64,000 nt of DNA from Trichobilharzia regenti. Taxonomy: Eukaryota; Platyhelminthes; Trematoda; Strigeidida; Schistosomatidae. Each line of letters opens with the position of its first letter. The stretch's first letter is position 1. This document shows, piece by piece, positions 19,130-29,443 of the stretch. The DNA lies in the NCBI GenBank assembly GCA_944472135.2, contig OX235266.1:15603925-15667924 (forward strand). Direction: 5' to 3'. The notes under the pieces were generated by a model, which worked only from the letters and a program-made list of their open reading frames with translations, made no database searches and was not told where the DNA came from. Both the position numbers and the translations under genes were made by a program.

Positions 19130-20455
19130 TCCAAACTGGTTTCACGTTGATAAAGGCGTATCTTGAAGATGTCAATGTCTCAGCCAGAATCGGAAAGGTA
19201 AGATACGCCTTCATCAACTTGAAACCAGTCTGGAAGTTTTCTGCACTAACTCAGCCTGCATAAAGAACAAGATTCGGATTCTATTGAATACCAATGTCAA
19301 GTCAGTCCTTCTATACGTGTCAGTAAGTAGCAATGTTTATATTGAAGTGGAGAATCCGGATCTCATTTTTGATGCTGAGTGCTGTTGACCTCCACACAGA
19401 CTTGAGAGTAATGAAAACTTGTCTTGCTTTCCCGATTCTTGCTTTGATATCCTCGTCAGTTCCGTCTGCCTGTAGTCGAAATGATGCTTCCCAAGTGGGG
19501 TAGGTGGGTGAAGGAGGTTGTTTCTTTCAGGTTCCTCCCATTTATGCTGGCTGATTGTTGTCTGTTGTTGTTGTTGTTGCTGTTGGTGTTGGCCAGGAAT
19601 CTTCATCACCTCTGTTTTATCTATGTTCACCTGAAGTCCTATCTTCTCTGTATGCTTCTTTCTCTGCCAGCTTGTTGCTTTTCACTTGCATATCTTCCAG
19701 TTTGTGGGAAATCAGACATATATATCATCGGCGAAGTCCAGATCCTCCAAGTTTTTTGTGTGGGTCCATTTTATGCCTGTTTCCTCGCTGCCCACTGTCT
19801 GTCGCATTATCCAATCTACCGCTGGCAATCAGGAAAATCATTGGCGATAGTAGACAGCCAGCTTGTCTTACTCCCGTCTTCACTTCCTCGAAGGCTTCTG
19901 TTGAGTTTCCTGTTGTGGATTACTTGGTATGCAGCGTTGTCGTACAACTGTTGGATGAGATGCATAATTGTCGGCGGCACCCTGTAGTTGCCAAATTACT
20001 CCTCGATCGACGCTGTCGAATGCCTTTTCAAAGTCGATGAAGTTGAGCGAGATAGACAGGTGATTGCCATTTCAAGTTGGTGGTTGGCTGCATAGTGAAG
20101 ATCAAATGACCAGGAAGAATTAGTAACAAAAAAAAACTCTGGCTGGAGCGAACCAACAAGCAAGATCCGATCGCTCAACAAATATGTAGGCGAAAATGGA
20201 GGCGGATGAATCGGGCATACATTCAAGAAACCGTCGAATGACATCGCACTCAAGCCACGCCATCACTCAAGTGGAATCCAAATGGGAAGCAATGTCTGTG
20301 TCGTCGTCAGTGCGAGGGTGACATGCAGGAGACTGTGTGTGTTGGGGAGAAGGAGGAGATGAGAGATTATGGTCAATCGTGAACGACCCAGCTGAAGAGG
20401 ATGGCAGAAAACAGAGCAAAGTGGAGATGTATTGTTGAAGCGAGCCGTCTGTTCC
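19130..20455 (-). mobile_element. RTE-like non-LTR element fragment (- strand)
   Basis: Inverted relative of 34,690-35,860. The - strand carries pieces of a reverse transcriptase: from high to low coordinates, the remnant of the RT core (about 20,040-19,760, equivalent to IDFEKAFDS...GVRQGCLLSP) and the thumb/C-terminal region (19,630-19,337, MNIDKTEVMKIP). Frames are broken by several shifts. About 20,105-20,330 is a further part, with sequence equivalent to the RT C terminus. A short CAA/GTT microsatellite at about 19,564-19,580 lies inside. Confidence 0.6.
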
Positions 20456-20729
20456 ACCAATGGGAACCCATGGGAATAATAATATATATAATTTAATTTC
20501 CTTTTGTTCGGATACTTTAATAGTTGTTTAGTATACTGGTGACAGATATTAATATCGCGTGAATAAATGGCATAATGGAAGGGAGCAGGATAAATGTTGT
20601 TGCTTTGATTATACATTAGGCAGTAGTAGTAGTAGTAAGTAGCACGTGTCATGCGTCGTCTAGTCTCCTTCGTCTTTAGTACAGACTGACTTCTCAAATC
20701 AGTCAAGCTTGCAATATATATGGTCATCA
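20456..20729. other. No gene seen
   Basis: AT-rich; short (AGT)n at about 20,623-20,638. Confidence 0.45.
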
Positions 20730-21010
20730 GGCTGCTAGGTGGTTCACCGTCACGGTGCGGCGGTGCACTCTAAATTGTTGTTTTTAAGATAAGTTGGAGG
20801 TGTAATCGACAGGAAGCCCTCGACCTGAGTTTTGGTGCTTTTTTCCATTAGTTAGTTAGCCAAGGCATAGCTGCAATATTGAGACTTGAAACTGGACCTC
20901 CTCCATTCATCCTAACAACAATTCAGAGTGCATTGTGATGGTGAGCCAGCCAGCCACCTAGTAGCATGATGGCCACATTGCAAAACTTGACTGTTATGAA
21001 AATTCAAGAA
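20730..21010. repeat. Fold-back SINE-like element
   Basis: Left 'tgctaggtggttcaccgtcacggtgc' region and right 'gcattgtgatggtgagccagccagccacctagtagca' region are inverted copies. Same family as 43,470-43,870. Confidence 0.55.
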
Positions 21011-21059
21011 CTAAGCGCGCATGATATTAGCCTCCGATCAGAATATCCATTACAGTTCT

Positions 21060-21535
21060 AAAAGAGGTCAATCGAGAACCTGAATAGCCTAATGATAAAG
21101 CGTCTGACTACAGCACTCACTGGGTGACATCGGTTAGAATGGGGATAGATACCCCATTCTGTGACAAACATGACAGGGCTTCCTGTCTGAATACCTGCAT
21201 CGATCCATCCAAAGTCAGTCTCAATGGTTGAGTTCTCAACTAGGCAAGAAACTTGTGTAACATGAAAGCCCTAGGTTCGATCTCCGGTAGGGTGGGGCAT
21301 GGAAGTGTACCACTGAAGAGTTCATTGTCTTGGGGGACGAAACAGCTGTCCAATACCCCCTCTCGTGGTTTGGGGTTTGACCCCCCAACCGACAGACTCC
21401 TAAACTTCATTCATCTGGTAGTGTGAGCCTAGTAAAGAGTGAAGACTGGGCTAATGTCCCCCCCCTCCAACCAACAACAAAAGCTGAAGCTTAAAGGCCT
21501 ATGTTTCACTTGAAACTCAAAGGTCGTCGTGCTTC
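21060..21535 (+). repeat. tRNA-like SINE sequences
   Basis: About 21,080-21,160 resembles the tRNA-like core of the fold-back family (cctgaatagcctaatgataa). About 21,230-21,530 resembles SINE family C and B bodies ('gggggacgaaacagctgtcc', compare 43,355-43,375; 'gtttcacttgaaactcaaag'). Confidence 0.4.
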
Positions 21536-21570
21536 TAGACGTTTATGAGCAATACAATGCATACTTACTT

Positions 21571-22138
21571 ACTTTACTTCGGCTATCTCCTACGGGAGGA
21601 TGAGTCGGCTTCATGAACCATGAGGTTTCATGGGAATTTGGTACGAGTGATGTCCCCAGCATCGCTCGGCCTTTGTTTGAGAGTGCAGCTCTAGCCTTTA
21701 CACAACCAAGTGTGACCTACAAGGCAGTAGGAGTGGAGTAAGGAGTCCACTATCCATTGTCAGCCGGTGACCGGAGTCCGGTTCATTCGCCTTTTTGAAT
21801 GGGGCCAGTCATCCAGGGCATCCAATAAGCCCTTTGTCCATACGTCTGCCGGTGAGATTCATACGCCAGTCGTTGGAGGTTTGGAATCAGGGTTTAGGCA
21901 TCTCCCCTAGACTGTCATCCAATGGACAGTCAACCCGGTGAAGAGCGCCGGGCATCCGCTTTTGCCCTCTCACTTTGGTGAAAAACACCTCCGCCACGTG
22001 AAGGCAGTGAGTAGGACTTCCTCAGGAGAGGCTATGTAAGACGTCCGGTCATATGGGAGCATTCCAAGAGGTGTACGGAGGGGTGGCCGACCCGCAGCGC
22101 AAGACACCCACCCCCGACCATCCTGAGGCTTTGGAGCA
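21571..22138. repeat. Dispersed repeat of unknown class (copy 2)
   Basis: Second copy of 11,033-11,698, about 95% alike by eye, lacking a segment of about 45 bp near its start. Confidence 0.6.
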
Positions 22139-22243
22139 ATACAATGCATAGATAGGGTTGTATGCTAGAATCACTTTTACTTTATGTAGTTCATCTCCTC
22201 CCTAATCTGATTTCGTCTTTTCTTTCTTTGTATTTTTTTGTAG

Positions 22244-22394
22244 TTCATAGGACGTTTGTATATTGTCTCTGGTCAAACAAATGATTGTAGAACAGTAGCA
22301 GCCGCCATAAATGCTATTTCGCTTTCTCTCCTTGTATCACATATACCGTTAAGAGCAACGATAGCAGCAATATGTCATACAATTCAGAATACAA
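22244..22394 (+). CDS. EXOSC5: Exosome subunit RRP46 (EXOSC5-like), exon 2
   Basis: Acceptor tttttttgtag|TTC at 22,243/22,244 joins exon 1 in phase 0; the exon reads FIGRLYIVSGQTNDCRTVAAAINAISLSLLVSHIPLRATIAAICHTIQNT, matching the RNase PH-fold strand-helix unit of human EXOSC5 ([33 protein letters not shown]). The donor chosen is A|GTACGT (22,394/22,395) because it leaves phase 1, which exon 3 needs. A stronger-looking donor GTAAGT 4 nt downstream (22,399) would leave the wrong phase for the exon 3 acceptor. Confidence 0.85.
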
Positions 22395-22599
22395 GTACGT
22401 AAGTGTAAGCGAGCGAGTGAGCTAGCAAGCAAGCAAGAGTATGTCTTTCTTTTGTCTCTTTTGCATGATAATTATCGAATTCTCTATCATATCTGTGTTT
22501 TTATTGTCTTCTATTCAGTGAGCAGATGTGGTGGGTGTCAAACTTTTCATTGCAACACTTAGTTGGGAATTAGTGTGTGTCTAAGTTCCTTTTGTTTGT
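22395..22599. other. Start of EXOSC5 intron 2
   Basis: No gene; contains a GC-poor run with short GAGC/AAGC repeats at about 22,409-22,436. Confidence 0.4.
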
Positions 22600-22740
22600 C
22601 GCAGACTAAATTCTATTAGTCAGTCAGGTGTTTGCAATGTGACCATCATGCAACTAGGTGGCTCGCCATCACGGTGCACTTTGAATTTTTGGTATTCGAT
22701 GGTTGGAGGCAATTGGCAGGAAGCTTTGCCCCTGACCTTA
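22600..22740. repeat. Half of a fold-back SINE-like element
   Basis: Matches the left part of 14,180-14,330 and 43,480-43,600 ('agtcaggtgtttgcaatgtgaccatc', 'ctcgccatcacggtgcac', 'gatggttggaggcaattgg'). Confidence 0.55.
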
Positions 22741-22773
22741 CACAGCCCAGACCAATACTCACTAATTTAAGAG

Positions 22774-22774
22774 T

Positions 22775-22826
<52 letters not shown>
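22774..22826. repeat. (AT)n microsatellite
   Basis: About 50 bp of uninterrupted AT. Confidence 0.95.
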
Positions 22827-22830
<4 letters not shown>

Positions 22831-22845
22831 CTTCCATAGGCTCTT

Positions 22846-23100
22846 TTAATACGAATCAAAACCTTTCTGAAGAACCTTGATCCTGTCACAGTCAACCTTG
22901 TGTCCCGTTTCTATCGGGTGTGTAGTCAATCGCCTATCCTGTTTTCTAGTTTCTTCAAATCTGCAGCGGTAGTATTTGGAACCACCATTAGACATTTTTG
23001 TTTGATGCACATTCACTATTGTATTTGCCTGTCTGGAAGTTTCTCCTACATACACTCGGCACCACAATCCCCACAAGTGGTGATTTGGTACACGTAATTT
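22846..23100 (-). pseudogene. GIY-YIG endonuclease fragment of a second Penelope-like lineage
   Basis: The - strand reads WGLWCRVYVGETSRQANTIVNVHQ...HPIETGHKVDCDRIKVLQK. YVGET is the YIG half of the nuclease, and the TGH spacing fits Penelope-type domains. The sequence differs clearly from the YIGRC-type copies at 42,045 and 28,389. Confidence 0.65.
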
Positions 23101-23828
23101 CGGACCACCAGTTTTCTGAATGAAACGGGAGTAGTTATTTTAATTCCGCTGAGATTTTACAGATATACTTTTTTCTTACACATGTCTATTGCTCACTCGG
23201 TGCCCAATTATGTTGGAACTATTCGATCAAATCTTGATCACAATTCATATGAATTATTTTGCAATCACTGGTATTAAAACCTGCAAACGAACTCAGGTTG
23301 GACAATCTCTGTAGGCTAAAAGGTGCGGTGGACCCAATTAAACAAAATTATATAATTTACAAAATACCCTGCTACGGCTGTGAGTTAGTTCAACTACATA
23401 GGCCAGTCAAACTAGTAAATCGGGGTAATCAGATTGGCGGGACATAAGAATTTAGCTAGGGGAAGAATGGTTGACCCTACCCGAGAAGATAAATAATGTA
23501 GAAAAAAGCCCACCAATCGCACTGCATGCATTAACACACAACCACACAATACCATGGTGGGAGAGGGTTAAGATTCTAAGAAGTAATCTATGTAGGTGGA
23601 GAGAGAGAGAGAGAGAGATTGATTACTGAATCCTGCCTGGTTCATCGAGTGAATCTACACCCAACACAACACATGCAACAGAAATGACTCAATGCAGATA
23701 CCAGAAATATGGAAGATATTATCACCACCAGTCAGTCAGTCAGTTAAATCAGAGGAGGATAATAAATAATCTTAAAATGTATTTCAATTCACGTACATCA
23801 CAACATTCGAACAAGTTACTCACTTATT

Positions 23829-23974
23829 TTAATTGAAGTTTTTGATTTTCCCGCCTCTATGGGAACATCATCACTCACTGAGAAATGCAGTTACATTCAG
23901 ATGGCGAGTCCCAAATAGGACGAAATGCGCTTTATCCTGGATTCCACTGCTAGTCACCATCCACTAACTAAGCT
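23829..23974 (+). mobile_element. Hammerhead-carrying SINE remnant (Sm-alpha-like)
   Basis: A 146-bp insertion present in the left but absent from the right inverted-repeat arm, flanked by the 7-bp duplication acttatt (23,822-23,828 and 23,975-23,981). It contains the ribozyme described at 23,890-23,962. The empty site in the right arm defines both ends. Confidence 0.7.
23890..23962 (+). ncRNA. Degenerate schistosome-type hammerhead ribozyme
   Basis: Contains GAGTCCCAAATAGGACGAAA (23,905-23,924), the helix II, hexaloop and GAAA core of the schistosome Sm-alpha hammerhead, then CCTGGATTCCACTGC (23,936-23,950), its conserved helix I 3' side. Core 1 reads ATGGCGA instead of CTGACGA, and helix III is shortened to TGCGC-TTTATC, so both essential core positions and the cleavage helix are damaged. 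Not expected to self-cleave. Confidence 0.8.
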
Positions 23975-24406
23975 ACTTATTATGACTAAAAAGAGAAAAC
24001 ACTTGTCTTATTTCCCATCTGATTGTATTTCATTGATGATAACACTCATTATTTCTGAATGTACGTTGTCCTATAATGATTCTATTCAAATATCTAGTCA
24101 TTTCCACACATGTATATAAATGAAGGAAAAAAGTTGTGTGAGTGAGTGACTTAATATGATTATGAGTGGCAATAGTTTGTGCTCGAAACATGGTTATCAT
24201 CAGTTAATATTACTGTATAGCGAACACTGTGTGATTCAATCAAAATAAAATCTTATCCATAATGAAGTTATACTCCACCACCACAGTGCCTAAGTTTCAT
24301 ACTTATATCAATAATCGGATGTAGAGATGTTGGGGAGGGATGTAAAATTAATAGAATGATTAAAGCCAGTAAGAAATTAAAAGATTAATAGAGAGGAGAC
24401 CAGTAG

Positions 24407-24407
<1 letters not shown>

Positions 24408-24458
<51 letters not shown>
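24408..24458. repeat. (TA)n microsatellite
   Basis: About 50 bp of uninterrupted TA. Confidence 0.95.
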
Positions 24459-24461
<3 letters not shown>

Positions 24462-25081
24462 TATTCTGTATGCATGTGTACATTAAATTTGTCAAACGAA
24501 AATACAAATATAGCAAGTTTTTGGTAGAGTTAAGTAAATACAAAAAGCGTTCAGAGGAATTGACTGTTGATATAAGAGGAGAGTAACAAAACTGATGACT
24601 TGTCACAAACGATTGTTAAAGAAGAGTTGTGTAATAACATGAATAGTTTGATGAAAGAATTGTGCTCACGGTGTACATGGAAACAAAAATAAAATATGGA
24701 GCTACGTAAGACTTTTAAGGGGTTAGAAAAAGAAAAACAAGCAAAAGTTACATCAAATTATCAGAGTTGTTTTAGCATGGTAGTATAAAGGTAGCTGAAT
24801 AATAATTTTCTTTTGTATGCATACTTTTGGTTCTTTTATAACTGCAAAACAGAATTGATTTAGAATGACAAGTAGAACGAATGAAATAATACCGGGAACA
24901 GCTCAGAATGAGAATAGTAATAGTAACAGGTGACATTGCAATAAAGGATGAGTATACAAATTGAAATGACAAAACGAAAAATTGGTAGAGCCAAAATATG
25001 ATTAAGGATTATCATACTTTAGCATAGAGGGATTAAGACCATGGAATGAAAGTTGGAGGGGTTGAAAGAACCCCTTTTTTT
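24459..25081. other. Spacer of the large inverted repeat
   Basis: No gene. About 24,840-24,935 is an inverted copy of about 25,500-25,600 ('attgatttagaatgacaagt'), so the inverted structure continues inward with an offset. Confidence 0.5.
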
Positions 25082-25400
25082 CTACATACAGAGATCTGGC
25101 TTTTCTGTTTCGATAGTCAAGGCGTCAACAATACAGATGAGTTGGGTACGTAGTGATTTGGGTAAATTACTTTTTCCCTTGTAGATGACTTTAAAGGTGG
25201 AGGCTGTAGAGATAAGGAGATCATTATCGACCAGATGTTCTGTCCAGTGATCCTGCTTCTTGTAGCTCCATTTCAACGTCTTCACAACCATGCAGGACAG
25301 TGTTCTTATACGACCGATATATCTAGCTTCACATGAGCAGGTGAATTGATAAACACACTTTAGAGTTAGTCAACTGGGGGATCTTGTCCTTCAGGTTATT
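25082..25400 (-). pseudogene. Penelope-like endonuclease remnant
   Basis: The - strand reads DHWTEHLVDNDLLISTASTFKVIYKGKSNLPKSLRTQLICIVDALTIETEKPDLCM, equivalent to the C-terminal half of the GIY-YIG nuclease at 42,045-42,377 (ICDHLLKSGHLAPRDSSFKVIYMAKSNRSKSLRFLHLCIAEALAI). N-terminal nuclease motifs lie in another frame toward 25,400. Confidence 0.7.
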
Positions 25401-25654
25401 GGACAGTAAAGGTTGACGGGAAAACGCTATTCTCAACCATGCAGCAGGGAATGTCCTTTTCAGGGACTGTGAGATTCTTCTTGTAATGTATGCTGTTCCT
25501 CTATTACGCCTATTGTTTATTGTTACTATTACTATTCTCACTTTAAGTTGCCCCGGGTCTTATTTCACTTGTCATTCTAAATCAATTTTGTTTTGTTACG
25601 CTAAATTCTATGTTATAGAATTTCACACAATGTTACATAACGTGACGTTTTACT

Positions 25655-26490
25655 TTTTACTCCATTATGGATAAGATTTTATTTTGCTAAGTCACACAGT
25701 GTTACATAGTAATATTAAATGACGATCACGTTTCGAGCACAAATTATTGCTCGTAATCACATCAAGTCACTCACACAACTTTTTACTTCATTCGTATACA
25801 TGTGTGGAATTGACTACATATTGGAATAAAATCAATATAACATAATGTACATTCAGAAAAAATAATATTATTAGTGTTATTGATCAATTACAATCAGATG
25901 GGAAATGAAACGAGTGTTTTTGTAGTCAAAATAAGTGAGTAACTTGTTCGAATGTTGTGATGTACGTGAATTGAAATACATTTTAAGATTATTTATTATC
26001 CTCCTCTGATTTAACTGACTGACTGACTGGTGGTAATAATATCTTCCATGCATATCTCTGGCATTTGCATTGAGTCACTTCTATTGTGCATGTGTTGGGT
26101 GTAGATTCACTCGATGAACCAGATAGGATTCAGTAATCAATCTCTCTCTCTCTCTCTCTCCATCTACATAGATTACTTCTTAGAATCTTAAGCCTCTCCC
26201 ACCATGGTATTGTGTGGTTGTGTGTTAATGCATGCAGTGCAATTGTTGAGCTTTTTTCTAAATTACTTATCTTCACTGATGGGGTCAACCATTCTTCCCC
26301 TAGCTAAATTCTTATGTTCCGACAATCTGATTACCCCTGATCTACTATTTTGACCAATATAGTTGACCTAACTCACAGTCATTGCGAGGTATTTTGTAAA
26401 TTATATAATTTTGTTTAATTCGGTCTGCCGGGTCCTTCAGTCTACAGAGATTGTCCAACCTGAGTGAGTTTGTAGGTTTGAATGCTACCC
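25655..26490. repeat. Right arm of the 3.2-kb inverted repeat
   Basis: Inverted match to 23,265-24,275 with scattered substitutions; lacks the hammerhead SINE insertion. Contains a (CT)n run at about 26,139-26,161. Confidence 0.75.
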
Positions 26491-26665
26491 TAATTCCTGC
26501 TTTATTAAGAATCCTACGTAGGATGTTTCTCAGATGTCCCCTCCTTATATGGTATAACAGTAGATGCCTTATATTCTCTTCTATCATTGCACACCCCTTC
26601 CAAGTTCTGTACAGAAAAGTATTTCGAAGACATTTGTGTATTGATTTGGTTGTTGATCTGATCAA
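26345..26665 (-). pseudogene. Penelope-like linker fragment
   Basis: 106 open codons: RRILNKAGIRVAFKPTNSLRLDNLCRLKD...QNYIIYKIPRNDCELGQLYW. This is the segment that leads into the GIY-YIG domain in Penelope-type proteins (KPTxxLRxxL...IIYKIPCxxC). The catalytic tyrosine motif is lost (LGQLYW). Confidence 0.6.
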
Positions 26666-26708
26666 AGTTGTCGACCAGATTAATCTAGGATACTTGCATT
26701 TGCTGTAA

Positions 26709-26859
26709 TCTGGATATTTATGATTGTATTCAATTTTTTAAAATTAAAAATGTAATCCGTACTCATTCGATTGTTCATAAGCGTATAATAAAAATCATGC
26801 GTCTACTCTTTTCTGTTGATTCTGATGGAATTTTACCGGTCAAGTAAGTACCTAGCTAT
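26709..26859. other. Intron sequence, no feature
   Basis: AT-rich. Confidence 0.4.
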
Positions 26860-27175
26860 GTGACTTGTCATCCCAGTGCACTTTGAATTGATTTAAGATG
26901 ATGGTTGAAAATAATCGGAGGGAAGTCTTGACTCCAGGGTTTTGACGCCTATTGGTGCCTACCTCTTCAGCACGATGTATGTGCAACTTTAAAAGAACTT
27001 GTGTGCCCTATCACTGGAGATTCTAAACCCACGTCACCCAGTTATGCTGTCAGAGACGCTATCACTGAGCTGTTTGGCTTCAACCACACACACACATTAA
27101 ATCTAGGTTCAAAGCTTCCTGCTGACAGACTGTCTTCAACCATCCAGCATGCATACACATTTTAAGGAGTGAATT
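26860..27175. repeat. Fold-back SINE-like relative with tRNA-like piece
   Basis: Shares 'cttgtcatcccagtgcacttt', a diverged 'gaagtcttgactccagggtt' and the 'ctgtcagagacgctatcact' tRNA-like core with the family at 14,180. Fairly diverged. Confidence 0.45.
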
Positions 27176-27227
27176 TGTAGGTAATTGATTTGTTCCAGGT
27201 TTAATGACAGACTGATATCAGTTATAG

Positions 27228-27442
27228 AACCATTGAAAACCAGTAGGTACTACTGGACGATGGGGTTCGAACCCAGGAGCTTCTGGACAGAGTTGCTTGC
27301 ACTTTTAGTGATTAGTCATGACCAGTGGTGTCCGCTAGTTCGTGAGATTACTGACTGATGCCCAAGCTAAAGAGTCATGAATTTATTCTCCTTTTCTCTA
27401 GCATTCTCTACACCAGCACTTTGTAATGAATTTGTCATTGTT
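27228..27442. repeat. tRNA-like SINE (family C)
   Basis: Contains 'ggggttcgaacccaggag', a good pol III B-box, and shares its 3' part with 43,150-43,250. The segment 27,341-27,442 is repeated at 29,265-29,368. Confidence 0.45.
27341..27442 (+). repeat. Direct repeat left of the Penelope-like element
   Basis: About 80% identical to 29,265-29,368 ('agtcatgaatttattct' in both). The two copies bracket the Penelope-like element at 27,443-29,264. Confidence 0.65.
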
Positions 27443-27484
27443 TAAATCACCGAAAATACCCATTGAGTCATGAAGAAAATAAAA

Positions 27485-27565
27485 GAGAGATTCAGCGAAG
27501 AAAATTTTCATTATCGACGAAATCATCTTCAGAGGCTGACTGTACAGTCGTATTTACATTTACCA
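27485..27565 (-). ncRNA. Hammerhead-like motif of the Penelope-like element
   Basis: On the - strand: gactgtacagtcagc, then ctgaagatga (a CTGATGA-like core with a 3-nt insertion), tttcgtcga, taa(t), palindrome gaaaattttc, ttc, gctg. CAGC before the core and GCTG after TTC can pair as helix I. It lies about 350 nt downstream of the endonuclease stop at 27,911. Confidence 0.5.
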
Positions 27566-27910
27566 AAAATGTATAGTAATCTATTACTGAGTAATAGGGG
27601 CTGACATAATTGATATAATTACTCAGAAGTGGCTTTAGAAGTGAAAATTAAGAGTTGTAAATTACGTGGTACTCAATGATGGCACAAAGATAGAAGTTTG
27701 ATAAGGTTAAAATTGCTCTTGAGTGACTATAAAGGTATTTGAGTGTCAATTTAAAAAGTGTGAAGAGGGTGTGAAAATGTACAAAAGGAGCATATGAGAT
27801 TGATAATAGTGAATTAATTATTAAAGCAAAAGGAAACTAAAAGTAAAATTAAAGATTAAGAACAAAAGAAAAAATCAAAAATATTTTACAGGGAACGATA
27901 AGTGAAGAGG
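27566..27910 (-). other. 3' untranslated part of the Penelope-like element
   Basis: AT-rich, no open frame, lies between the endonuclease end and the hammerhead-like motif. Confidence 0.4.
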
Positions 27911-28583
27911 TTAAGACCAAGGTGGAATAAGAGGCTGGACAAACTTATTCTGTATACAGATTTCAGGGTTGTATTGATGAATGGCCAGCGCCTCCGCCAT
28001 ACACAAATGCCGAAACCTGACTCCCTTTGTACCATTTGGTTTCACTTTGTAGATGATGTTGAAAGACGACCCCGGTGGAGCTACGTGACCTGAGTTCACC
28101 AAATGCTCGAGAATTGAGCTAGTAACTAATTGTCTTACATTGTCCCTTTGCTAACCATGCCGGATAATGTTCAGAGATGCGTTTGGAAAGTGTGCGGTCG
28201 CTTTGTGTGGGCGGCCAAATATAACTGTCTCTTTTGTTTGGTGTGTCTCAGTAGCATACTTATCACTCCTGCCCTGTGACACGGCAGCAGGAAGCGCGGT
28301 CGTTGTTAATCCGGGCCACGGCCGATCCGGCATGAAATTTTGTGAATTTGTTTGAATCATGGTATTGGATAGGGTAGCTGCTTTTTGTTTAACCGCTATC
28401 CAAACAACCTGCCTGGCATGGTAGAACCTCAAGAGACATAAGTCTCAGCCAGTATAGCTTGTTCAGGTCATTGCGGTGTTCAAGCCCGACCACCATGTCA
28501 AGGTAGCAGCTTTCGGTCGGGTAGCAGCTTTCGGTCGGGATATAACTAGCTCCACACGAGCAGGTGAATTTATAAACACACAT
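27911..28583 (-). pseudogene. GIY-YIG endonuclease of the Penelope-like element, broken
   Basis: From high to low coordinates: CVYKFTCSCGASYI (28,583 on), then a disturbed stretch with a small tandem repeat (PTESCY twice, from duplication of 'gtagcagctttcggtcgg'), a displaced middle part, and the C-terminal LVNSGHVAPPGSSFNIIYKVKPNGTKGVRFRHLCMAEALAI...IQNKFVQPL in the frame at 28,102-27,911. About 28,160-28,430 contains foreign sequence (GC-rich, 'gacacggcagcaggaagcgc') that splits the domain. Confidence 0.75.
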
Positions 28584-28687
28584 TGAGGTGGCCCGTCCAA
28601 AGCAGCAGTTTATCCTTCACACATCCATTGATCATTCGTCAGCTGTAGAAATTGATATACGTAGCTCGGCCATAAAGAAGGCTTTCC

Positions 28688-29254
28688 TCAGTGTGATTTG
28701 TATAATCGATTCTTCAGGATCTCAGCTGAGGTATCACCTTTAAATTCAACACTCATAAATAGCAGTTTCTTCGGGACCGCCGTCTGGATTCTTTCAGAAT
28801 TTTCCCTTAACTTCATGTTTTTCTCGATAAATCTTGAAGGATATCCATTCTCTATGAGAACTTGTCTGAGTCTCCCCAGTTCCCTATCGATTGTATCACT
28901 TGAACATATTCTCCTTATTCTTGAGGATAAGGAATGGATGAGATTTCTCTTTCTTCTCAAAGGGACCCGACTCTGGAAATTTGTGTACTGACCATTCCAT
29001 GTTGGTTTCGTGTAAATTGATCTTTGAAGAGGAGAACCACCAGATCTCCTTTTTAGAAAAACATCCAAGAAATGGAATTCCGAGTTAATCTGTGATTCCG
29101 ACGTGAACTGGATGGCATGATGGCAACTGTTGAACTCTTTAGTTATCAATTCAATGTCGGTATTGTCGTCGTCACATATCATGAAAGTGTCATCCATGTA
29201 TCTTTGGTACAAACGGAAACTATCGATAGTAGGCCGTGTCTGTGTTGAGGACAA
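28688..29254 (-). pseudogene. Reverse transcriptase C-terminal part, Penelope-like element
   Basis: 188 open codons beginning just before the catalytic box YMDDTF (residues about 18-23), then QFTSESQINSEFHFLDVFLKRR and YTKPTWNGQYTNFQSRVPLRRKRNLIHSLSSRIRRICS, the typical Penelope RT fingers-to-thumb sequence. The N-terminal half of RT is absent (5' truncation at about 29,264). Downstream on the same strand follows the endonuclease, giving the RT-EN order of Penelope elements. Confidence 0.88.
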
Positions 29255-29264
29255 TTATTTGCCC

Positions 29265-29368
29265 GATGAGATACTGGCTGATGCTTAAGCTAAGGAGTCA
29301 TGAATTTATTCTAGCATTTGTCTAGCCTTCTGTACATTAACACTGTGAAATGAATGTTTGATTGTTTA
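29265..29368 (+). repeat. Direct repeat right of the Penelope-like element
   Basis: Partner of 27,341-27,442. Confidence 0.65.
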
Positions 29369-29443
29369 ACTTATGTATGTATGCATTTCCTTTTACTTTG
29401 TTTCTCCTTTTTTTCTTTTATCTTTGGCTGATCGATGGATCAG

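Larger units (their letters stand above)
23265..24275. repeat. Left arm of a 3.2-kb inverted repeat
   Basis: Inverted counterpart of 25,655-26,490. Anchors: ccatgg at 23,552 and 26,202; the GA/CT-rich tract at 23,604 and 26,140; 'gattatttattatcctcctc' in the right arm; 'aaatcttatccataatg' at the inner end. The left arm is longer because it carries a 146-bp insertion (23,829-23,974). The outer parts encode a Penelope-like remnant (23,265-23,440: LRLDNLCRLK...NYIIYKIPC). Confidence 0.75.

Noticed and set aside
19481..20040. Open frames of 168 and 161 codons on the + strand
   Set aside because: Antisense shadows of the RTE-like reverse transcriptase on the - strand.
20745..20760. Spliced leader gene (motif resembling accgtcacggt)
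   Set aside because: It is the short palindrome of the fold-back SINE family; no donor site or Sm site follows.
22774..24460. Open frames made of Tyr-Ile repeats
   Set aside because: Translations of (AT)n microsatellites.
28167..28355. + strand 62-codon frame in the GC-rich insert
   Set aside because: No motif and antisense to the broken Penelope nuclease region.
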